DNA of 64,000 bases from Halobaculum roseum (GTDB lineage: Archaea > Halobacteriota > Halobacteria > Halobacteriales > Haloferacaceae): the NCBI RefSeq assembly GCF_019880245.1, contig NZ_CP082286.1, positions 1,320,521 through 1,384,520 of the forward strand. Direction: 5' to 3'. Positions 58,720 to 64,000 of the stretch are shown here, piece after piece; position 1 is the stretch's first letter; the number at the start of each line of letters is the position of its first letter. The position numbers and the translations under genes are program-made. The notes under the pieces are model-generated. The model saw nothing but the letters and a program-made list of their open reading frames with translations, did not search any database and was not told where the DNA came from.

Positions 58720-60126
58720 ATGACGCGACCGTCAGCCGCCGAGCTCGATCCCGACGACCTCGGGTTCGAGCACGTCCCGGAAACCGACCAGTCGTTCGAG
58801 AACGCGCTGGCGAAGGCGCGCGACGGGACGCGGCTGACGGTCGACGACGCGGTCGAGCTGCTCACCACCGGCAGCGACGCGCCCGGCATCGACCGCGAGC
58901 GCAAGGAGGCGGTGCTGGAGGCGGCCGACCGCCGGCGCGCCGAGGTCGTCGGCGACGAGGTGACGTTCGTCGCGAACCTCAACAACAACGTCACCACCGC
59001 CTGCAACACGGGCTGTCTGTTCTGCAACTTCAAGGACACCGCCCATCAGTTCGAGGCCGACTACGACGGCGAGCACGCCGGTTTCACGAAGACGCCGGCT
59101 GAGTCGCGCGCGGCGGTCCGCGAGGCCGTCGAGCGCGGCGTCTACGAGGTCACCTCCGTCTCGGGGCTACACCCGGCGTTCGCGCTGAACGAGGAGCACC
59201 ATGAGATCCTCCGCGGGTACGACGACGCCGCCAGCGCGGTAAACTACAAGCCGCCGGAGACGTACGCGACCGACCCGGGTACCTACGTCGAGCAGATGGC
59301 CGCGATGAGCGTCGACGGCGTCCACCTCCACTCGATGACGCCCGAGGAGGCGTATCACGCCCGCCGCGGCACCGACTGGGACTACGAGGCGGTGTACCGA
59401 ACGCTCGCCGACGCCGGGCTCGATTCGGCGCCCGGGACGGCCGCCGAGATCCTCGTCGACGAGGTGCGCGAGGTGATCTGTCCCGGGAAGATCGACACGC
59501 GGGGGTGGATCGACGCGATGGAGGGCGCGATGGCCGCCGGCCTCGACACCACGGCGACGATCATGTACGGCCACGTCGACAACGAGATGCACCGCGCGAT
59601 GCACCTGAAGCGGGTGCGCGACCTCCAGGACCGCACCGGCGGCATCACGGAGTTCGTCCCCCTCTCGTTCGTCCACGAGCGCACGCCGCTGTACGAGCAC
59701 GGCGTCGTCTCCGGCGGCGCGAGCGACGCCGAGGACGAGCTGCTGATCGCCGTCTCCCGGCTCTTCCTCGACAACGTCGAGAACGTTCAGACCTCGTGGG
59801 TGAAGTACGGCGACGAGAAGGCGCTGAAGACGCTCTCGTGTGGCGCCAACGACTTCATGGGCACCATCCTCTCGGAGGAGATCACCAAGCGCGCCGGGGG
59901 CTCGTTCGGCGAGTTCCGCAGCTTCGACGACTACGTCGAGTTGGTCACCTCCGTCGGGCGGATCCCAGTCGAGCGCTCGACGGACTACCGCGAACGGCGT
60001 CGGATCGACCCCGACGACGGCCCGCCGTTCGGGCCGACGCTCGGCCCGAAGTCCGACGGAACGCCGCTCCTCAGCGAGCGCGAGCGCGCCGAACGTGGCG
60101 GCGAGGCGGCGACGGCCGACGACTGA
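58720..60126 (+). CDS. cofH: FO synthase subunit 2 (CofH), coenzyme F420 biosynthesis
   Basis: The protein has 468 residues. The radical SAM motif Cys95-NTG-Cys99-LF-Cys102 in TTACNTGCLFCNFKDTAHQ is the CofH signature. VYEVTSVSGLHPAFA, TPEEAYHARRG and CGANDFMGTILSEEIT follow in order. It adds the tyrosine-derived moiety to 5-amino-6-ribitylaminouracil, and CofG then closes the deazaflavin FO. The C-terminal 60 residues are an acidic haloarchaeal extension. cofG is not adjacent. T-run CCCGTTTTTCACG at 58685-58697 lies in the upstream region. Confidence 0.93.
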   Translation: MTRPSAAELDPDDLGFEHVPETDQSFENALAKARDGTRLTVDDAVELLTTGSDAPGIDRERKEAVLEAADRRRAEVVGDEVTFVANLNNNVTTACNTGCLFCNFKDTAHQFEADYDGEHAGFTKTPAESRAAVREAVERGVYEVTSVSGLHPAFALNEEHHEILRGYDDAASAVNYKPPETYATDPGTYVEQMAAMSVDGVHLHSMTPEEAYHARRGTDWDYEAVYRTLADAGLDSAPGTAAEILVDEVREVICPGKIDTRGWIDAMEGAMAAGLDTTATIMYGHVDNEMHRAMHLKRVRDLQDRTGGITEFVPLSFVHERTPLYEHGVVSGGASDAEDELLIAVSRLFLDNVENVQTSWVKYGDEKALKTLSCGANDFMGTILSEEITKRAGGSFGEFRSFDDYVELVTSVGRIPVERSTDYRERRRIDPDDGPPFGPTLGPKSDGTPLLSERERAERGGEAATADD

Positions 60127-60496
60127 GGCGAGCGCTCCGGCCCCTCGGCGACCCGGACGGTGCGATTGCTCACCGACTGACCACTGCCGCACACGGGTCA
60201 GTCCGGCCGCGAGGATCGCCCGTCCGAGCAACGGGTGGGACTGAAGGGGGCCGGGCGGCTCGGGGAAGGCGCGGACCGGCTAGCACCGCAGCGAACGAAG
60301 TGAGCGAGGAGCGTGGTTCGAAAGGCCGGCTCTGCCGGCCTTTCGTCATCACGAGAGAGCTTCGCTCTCTCGAACGACAGCGGCCGCACCGACCCGAGCC
60401 GCCCGGGAGCTTTCGCGGTCCGCGTTACGGTCGTCGAGAGCGTCGGTGTCGAGGGCGAGCCCCTGAGGTTCCCGATACGAACGACGACCGACCGAA
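60127..60496. other. Repeat-rich intergenic region with the second double-hairpin element
   Basis: No protein gene. From 60235 it contains GTGGGACTGAAGG and a GGGCCGGGCGG run, then GCAGCGAACGAAGTGAGCGA (60297-60316 region), then the double-hairpin element, then ordinary sequence to the next stop. The arrangement resembles dispersed haloarchaeal intergenic repeats; copy number must come from the whole genome. Confidence 0.5.
60314..60378. repeat. Double-hairpin element, copy 2
   Basis: Scaffold as at 2220-2280: TGGTTCGA, a hairpin of 21 bases with stem AAGGCCGGC, linker TCGTCATCACGA (60343-60354), a hairpin GAGAGCTTCGCTCTC, then TCGAACGAC. The linker and outer words are identical in both copies while both stems differ in sequence but remain paired. 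A GAGGAGCG word precedes this copy, whereas in copy 1 its complement follows. Confidence 0.7.
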
Positions 60497-60886
60497 CTAG
60501 TCCTTCCCGAACCGGATCCCGTCGTCCACGAGCCGATAGTTGCGCTCGCGGTCGATCCGCTCGGCCAGCCAGTCGACCTCGTACACCTGCGCGGCCAACT
60601 CGATGTACAGGTCGCGCCACGCGATCGCGTAGATGGGCGACTGTCCCCACGCGCGCAGTTCCGGGACGAACTCGTCGTAGATCTCCGCGCGGTCCTCGGC
60701 GTACTCCAGGAAGTCGACCGCGACCGAGGCGGCCTCCGACTCGGTGTCGGCGTCGCCGAAGCCGTCCGCCAGCGCCTGTCGGTAGCCCGCGACCGCGCGC
60801 CGGATGTCCTGCTCGGCGGCGCCGTCGTCGTCGGGGAGCGATTCGAGCACGCCGCGCGGGATGGCGAGATCCAGATCCACGTCCAT
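60497..60886 (-). CDS. Conserved haloarchaeal protein, unknown function
   Basis: The protein has 129 residues, compact and helical, acidic without long disordered tails. Landmarks are IRRAVAGYRQALADGFGD, VAVDFLEYAEDRAEIYDEFV and SPIYAIAWRDLYIELAAQVY. No motif known to me. It ends at the repeat-rich region and lies 76 bases after a tiny zinc protein gene on the same strand. Confidence 0.65.
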   Translation of the reverse strand: MDVDLDLAIPRGVLESLPDDDGAAEQDIRRAVAGYRQALADGFGDADTESEAASVAVDFLEYAEDRAEIYDEFVPELRAWGQSPIYAIAWRDLYIELAAQVYEVDWLAERIDRERNYRLVDDGIRFGKD

Positions 60887-60962
60887 GCCCCGGCCTTCGG
60901 CGGGCGCGAGTAAAGGCTTCCGTCAAGTGGCCCCGGGGCGGGCGACTCACCCGATCCCTCGG

Positions 60963-61121
60963 TCACTCCCCGTCGAGAAATCGCGACAGCGCATCGGCGC
61001 AGGGGACACACAGCAGCACCCGGAGGTCCCCGTCGGGGGTGACCCCGTCGACGGCGGCGTACTCCTCGCCCGGCCGGATCGGGTCGCCGCAGCGGTCACA
61101 CGCGTGCTCGTCTCGCAGCAC
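60963..61121 (-). CDS. 52-residue zinc-ribbon protein
   Basis: From a GTG start the protein reads MLRDEHACDRCGDPIRPGEE and on. CDRCG and CVPCA form two CxxC pairs 26 residues apart, a complete zinc site. A stop codon lies two codons before the GTG, so this is the only start. The composition (Glu/Asp-rich, with an ordered hairpin between the ribbons) is typical of the small zinc proteins of haloarchaea. It lies between two other small genes on the same strand. Confidence 0.68.
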   Translation of the reverse strand: MLRDEHACDRCGDPIRPGEEYAAVDGVTPDGDLRVLLCVPCADALSRFLDGE

Positions 61122-61174
61122 CGGTCACCACCTCCGATGGCGCCGGCGCCGAGTGTGCCGCGTGAGGCTCCGGC

Positions 61175-61360
61175 TCAGAGATACCCCAGCGTGCTGGCGA
61201 CGAGCCCGATGACGAACAGCGCGACCGCCACCGCGGTCAGTTCCATGCGCGTCGACCCCTCCCCGCCGGTGCCGCCGATGCGCAGGACGATCGCCAGCCC
61301 GACGAGCGCCACGACGAGCACGACGACGCTGTACACCGTGTTCAGGAGTGCCGAGACCAT
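61175..61360 (-). CDS. Small two-helix membrane protein
   Basis: The protein has 61 residues: a hydrophobic helix (TVYSVVVLVVALVGLAIVL), a glycine-rich turn (RIGGTGGEGSTRM) and a second helix (ELTAVAVALFVIGLVASTL). This helical hairpin layout is typical of small haloarchaeal membrane proteins of unknown function. A TATA-like CTTTTATTAG (minus strand, 61383-61392) lies about 28 bases before the ATG, consistent with a leaderless transcript. Confidence 0.7.
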   Translation of the reverse strand: MVSALLNTVYSVVVLVVALVGLAIVLRIGGTGGEGSTRMELTAVAVALFVIGLVASTLGYL

Positions 61361-61382
61361 ATTTCGCGGAACACTCCGGCAG

Positions 61383-61392
61383 CTAATAAAAG
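61383..61392 (-). promoter_or_regulatory. TATA-like element of the small membrane protein gene
   Basis: On the minus strand CTTTTATTAG, the most AT-rich word in the neighbourhood, about 22-32 bases before the ATG at 61360, as expected for a leaderless promoter. Confidence 0.5.
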
Positions 61393-61527
61393 CCCGTGCC
61401 GAGGCGGGTGCTCGTCGGCGACTGCGGCCGATCCACGGAGACGGCGCTGGGGCGTCATCGGAACCGCGAGGGCGACGGCGGTGCCGCGGGGCGAATCTAT
61501 ATCCGACCGGGCCGCCGACGGCGGGGT

Positions 61528-61932
61528 ATGCGAATGGAGCTGCGCGTCTGCAAGCACTGTCTCGCGGGCGAGCACGGGAACCCCTCGAAGACGGAGGTGT
61601 CCAAGGACATGGTCGAGTGCGCCGAGACGGTTCGCGAGTACAAGGACCTCATCGGACTGGACTCGATCTACATCACGAAGGTCAGCGAGGGCGACAGCGG
61701 CGCCGCACAGGCGCTGCCGGCGGTCGTCGCCAGCATCGAGGGCAACCAGATCCAGCTGTCCGACACCCAACTCGTCATGGAGGACGACGACGGCAACATG
61801 CTGGTGTACCCCGAGCCGAAGGACATCCTCGAGGTGCTCACCCGCAACATCCAGCAGATCAACACCCACACGAGCAACGACGTGACCGTCGACCTCAGCG
61901 AGGAGGCGCTCAGCCTCGGCGTCGAGGCGTAA
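61528..61932 (+). CDS. Conserved haloarchaeal protein with N-terminal CxxC
   Basis: The protein has 134 residues. A CKHC pair at the N-terminus (VCKHCLAGEHGN) is followed by an ordered alpha-beta domain (DLIGLDSIYITKVSEGDS, LPAVVASIEGNQIQLSDTQ, PKDILEVLTRNIQQINTH). It has unusually few low-complexity residues for a small haloarchaeal protein. The second ATG at 61534 is an alternative start. No family recognised. The next gene is convergent. Confidence 0.65.
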   Translation: MRMELRVCKHCLAGEHGNPSKTEVSKDMVECAETVREYKDLIGLDSIYITKVSEGDSGAAQALPAVVASIEGNQIQLSDTQLVMEDDDGNMLVYPEPKDILEVLTRNIQQINTHTSNDVTVDLSEEALSLGVEA

Positions 61933-61989
61933 TCGGCTCCGGCCCAGCACGCCCCGGACGCAGCACGCTCCGACCGCTCGAACGGGCGT

Positions 61990-62418
61990 TCAGACCGGTA
62001 TCGACACGTCCCGCTTCCCTATCCAGTACTCCCCGGCCGCGAGCAGCGCATACGCGAGGACGTAGAAGGGAGCGAACACGAACACGAAGAGGAACCCCGG
62101 CGAGTCACCCTGTCCCGACCCGATCGGCGGGAACTCCACCAACACGTGCCAGAACAGGAGGATCGCGGCCAACAGCACGGCCGGGCTCTTGAGGTCAGCC
62201 CGAAGCCACAGGAAGACGGGGACCCCGACCGTCCCGAGGGCGAACGCCGACTGTATCGCGACCGCGTGCCACAGCGTCCCGGAGATCGAGACGCCCGACG
62301 ACGGGAGCAGGCTGTAGCCGAGCACGATGAGCGAGTAGGCGACGCTGACCGCGGCGGCGACGAGGACGGCGGTCGTCGTGCGGTCGCCGAGCGGCAACCG
62401 TCGGTGGAGGGCGCCCAT
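61990..62418 (-). CDS. Four-helix membrane protein, hypothetical
   Basis: The protein has 142 residues. There are hydrophobic segments at about 15-38, 43-66, 75-92 and 103-130. WHVLVEFPPIGSGQGDSPGF lies in the last loop and is the only clearly polar stretch besides the termini. No homologue recognised. It is transcribed away from the hairpin-rich intergenic region. Confidence 0.62.
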   Translation of the reverse strand: MGALHRRLPLGDRTTTAVLVAAAVSVAYSLIVLGYSLLPSSGVSISGTLWHAVAIQSAFALGTVGVPVFLWLRADLKSPAVLLAAILLFWHVLVEFPPIGSGQGDSPGFLFVFVFAPFYVLAYALLAAGEYWIGKRDVSIPV

Positions 62419-62567
62419 GGGCCGTGACTCGACGGCGACGATATGAGCCTTGTTGCCGACGCGATCGGGACGCGTCGCTCGTGTGTATCGAACGGAGAGA
62501 AGCTACGGCGCGAGCACGGACGCGCCGTCGGGCCGAGACGCTCGCTTCGCCGGCTCGCCGTGGTCGT

Positions 62568-62764
62568 GGGCGGCGCGCCCACAAGCGCGCCGCCCTTCCT
62601 TCGAGGCCTCCCTTCGGTCGGCCTCGCCTCCTTCATGGGCGGAGCGGCACAGGACCGCTCCGCCGTTCATCCGAGCCGGCTTCGCCGGCTCACTGTGTTC
62701 GTGGGCGGCGGACCCCGAAGAGTCCGCCGCCGTTACTCCGAGACGCTCGCTTCGCTCGCGTCTC
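62568..62764. repeat. Array of six consecutive hairpins next to the cytochrome b gene
   Basis: Stems: 62568-62578 with 62585-62595 (11 bp); 62602-62608 with 62620-62626 (7 bp); 62638-62647 with 62655-62664 (10 bp); 62673-62680 with 62684-62691 (8 bp); 62704-62713 with 62722-62731 (10 bp); 62740-62746 with 62758-62764 (7 bp). The GTGGGCGGCG-type strong stems alternate with weaker codon-like ones. The array starts 4 bases from the stop of the FdnI-like gene. The rest of the gap, 62419-62567, has no recognisable feature. Confidence 0.75.
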
Positions 62765-62767
62765 GCC

Positions 62768-63775
62768 TTACTCCTCGGACTCGACGCGCCCGCCGTCGGT
62801 GGCGGTCGTCGGCTCCGACGCCTCCTGCTCCAGCTGCTTCTGCCAGCGAACGCGCAGCAGGTTCCCGTACATCTGCAGGACGAGCCCGAGCAGCAGCACG
62901 AACACGCCCATGTTGATGCCGACGGTCAGCAGGATGTCGGTCGGCCCGCCGCCGATCGCGATCTCCCGTGGCACGGGATACCCCTCGTCGAAGAGGCTCC
63001 CGAGCAACACCGACACGATGCCGATCACCGTCATCGCGCCGACGACCGTCGACGCCATGTTCCACGAGGGCGCCAGCTCGAGCCGCTCGATGCCGGTTCC
63101 CTCGATGTCGTCGTCGTGCTCCTCGGGGATCATCGAGCGCGGGATGAACGCCTTCACCTCCACCGGGTACAGCGCCGGGTGGAAGCCGTGCTCGAAGATG
63201 TGGAACATCACGCCCATCAGCATGATGACGCCGAGCAGCCCGTGGAACGTGACGAACGCCGCGGCGGCGGTCTTCGTCGCCATGAGCTCCATCACGCCGG
63301 TCTTCGACCAGATGAGGAGCCCGGAGATCGTCAACAGCGTCAGCTCGGCCGCGAAGATGAACACGACGCCCTTGCCGATGTAGGTGAGCAGCGGGATCTC
63401 GTCGGCCGTGCCGCCCGCGAACTGGCGGGCGTTCGGGTGGCGCTCGTCGGCGCTGCCCAGGAGGAACCGCACGTCCTGGATGAACGCGTCGAAGTCGCCC
63501 TTCGACGGGAGGATCTCCCGGAAGTTCCCGCGGCCGGTGTCGGTCGTGACCATCATCAGCATCCAGAAGACGATGAGCGCGAGCAGCCCGGCGCCGGCGA
63601 TCCGGTGGACCGCCGAGACGCCGGTTGCGCCGCCCATGAGGTTCACCATCCACCACAGCTCGTCGTTGAACATGAGGCTGTAGCCCGAGAAGAACAGCAC
63701 GAACACGTCCAGCGCCAACAGCGTGTGGAACGTGGTCGTCATCTTGCTGAACTTCCCGTGATCGAGCTGCGTCAT
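62768..63775 (-). CDS. Formate-dehydrogenase gamma (FdnI)-like cytochrome b subunit
   Basis: The protein has 335 residues with four core membrane helices and one more near the C-terminus (GGGPTDILLTVGINMGVFVL). Probable haem ligands are His17 (helix 1), His57 (helix 2), His178 and His192 (helix 4, 14 residues apart). Spacing and order match FdnI of E. coli. It would pass electrons between a dehydrogenase or reductase and the quinone pool. Its ATG overlaps the upstream stop by four bases, so it is the second visible gene of an operon that continues beyond the window. The hairpin array lies just after its stop. Confidence 0.82.
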   Translation of the reverse strand: MTQLDHGKFSKMTTTFHTLLALDVFVLFFSGYSLMFNDELWWMVNLMGGATGVSAVHRIAGAGLLALIVFWMLMMVTTDTGRGNFREILPSKGDFDAFIQDVRFLLGSADERHPNARQFAGGTADEIPLLTYIGKGVVFIFAAELTLLTISGLLIWSKTGVMELMATKTAAAAFVTFHGLLGVIMLMGVMFHIFEHGFHPALYPVEVKAFIPRSMIPEEHDDDIEGTGIERLELAPSWNMASTVVGAMTVIGIVSVLLGSLFDEGYPVPREIAIGGGPTDILLTVGINMGVFVLLLGLVLQMYGNLLRVRWQKQLEQEASEPTTATDGGRVESEE

Positions 63776-64000
63776 GCGGTCTCACCCCCGTCGTCGCCGG
63801 CGGTGTCGCCGCCGGCGTTTTCGGCCGTCGTCGCGTCCCCTGCCGTCGTTCCGCCCTCGACCTGCCCGCCGTCGGCGGCGACGGCGCTGGAGCCCGAGTC
63901 GCCGGGCTGGCGCATCCGGCTCGCGAGCCGGCGGAACGCGCCCCAGTGGAGGAACACCATGAACAGGATGAACACGCCCATGATCACGTCGGCCGCGTGG
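63772..64000 (-). CDS. C-terminal part of a membrane protein, operon partner of the cytochrome b (truncated by window edge)
   Basis: The frame is open to the window end, so only the last 75 residues are seen. One hydrophobic helix (VIMGVFILFMVFLHWGAFRR) is followed by a polar, Asp/Gly/Thr-rich tail. The stop overlaps the start of the FdnI-like gene (ATGA). A small membrane protein with one visible helix in this place could be a second membrane subunit or assembly partner. Identity cannot be decided from the fragment. Confidence 0.6.
   Translation of the reverse strand, partial: HAADVIMGVFILFMVFLHWGAFRRLASRMRQPGDSGSSAVAADGGQVEGGTTAGDATTAENAGGDTAGDDGGETA

Noticed and set aside
1..64000. Prophage, transposon, defence island or CRISPR-Cas system
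   Set aside because: No transposase, integrase, terminase, capsid, restriction, toxin-antitoxin or cas gene recognised; only tRNA-end scars and short repeats suggest past mobile activity.

Overview
The window is a chromosomal segment of a halophilic archaeon (class Halobacteria). The evidence is consistent throughout: very high G+C, strongly acidic predicted proteins, archaeal information-processing genes (aIF2-beta fused to a TRAM domain, aIF5A with deoxyhypusine synthase, transcription factor S, the archaeosine enzyme RaSEA), Tat-dependent lipoprotein signals, a ubiquitin-like SAMP/MoaD protein, a JAMM protease, and promoters with a TATA-like box about 25-30 bases before the start codon. 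I cannot name a genus. Most of the window is ordinary core genome with tightly packed genes on both strands. I see no CRISPR array, no rRNA, no transposase, no recognisable phage gene and no recognisable defence system.

Layout. 1-2.2 kb: the end of a flavin monooxygenase, an intergenic region with two strong hairpins, a small membrane protein, a tautomerase and a cytochrome-b-like membrane protein that has lost its haem ligands. 2.2-2.75 kb: a repeat-rich tRNA-Leu locus with a double-hairpin element and two degenerate copies of the tRNA 3' end. 2.7-17.8 kb: a peptide-binding lipoprotein, ferredoxin, membrane proteins, PspA, TFS, a RecA/KaiC-like protein without a proper Walker A lysine, a beta-RFAP-synthase-like GHMP enzyme, redox enzymes including MsrB, and aIF2-beta. 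18-27 kb: a YchF-type GTPase, two tandem DUF4397 surface proteins, CspA, a second copy of the 5-kb membrane protein family, a membrane-spermidine-synthase fusion and an ATP-grasp ligase. 27-31 kb: dys, a Nif3-like gene, speB and eif5A, all on one strand, which together supply the hypusine modification of IF5A.

31-43 kb: SDR, JAMM protease, type I IPP isomerase, a divergent lrp/carA pair around a perfect palindrome, a Rieske-helical fusion protein, and a haem/sirohaem block (hemA overlapping a precorrin-2 dehydrogenase, then a fused AhbA-AhbB decarboxylase). 43-53 kb: a beta-helix lipoprotein, a SAMP/MoaD fusion with two Gly-Gly motifs, AzlCD, an MFS transporter, a tungsten/molybdopterin aldehyde ferredoxin oxidoreductase, and RaSEA. 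53-64 kb: small zinc proteins, purS-purQ, purU and purC, a GlcD-type oxidase, cofH for coenzyme F420, short membrane and zinc proteins, a tandem hairpin array, and a FdnI-like cytochrome b whose operon runs off the right edge.

Cofactor logic recurs: F420 (cofH), alternative haem/sirohaem, molybdo/tungstopterin (SAMP/MoaD fusion and AOR), formate and folate (purU and an FdhI-like cytochrome). The observations I would check first are the double-hairpin element present at two loci 58 kb apart, the tRNA-Leu fragment array, the SAMP fusion with internal and terminal Gly-Gly, the haem-less cytochrome-b-like protein, and a lipoprotein reading frame behind purQ that has a good signal peptide but no start codon.
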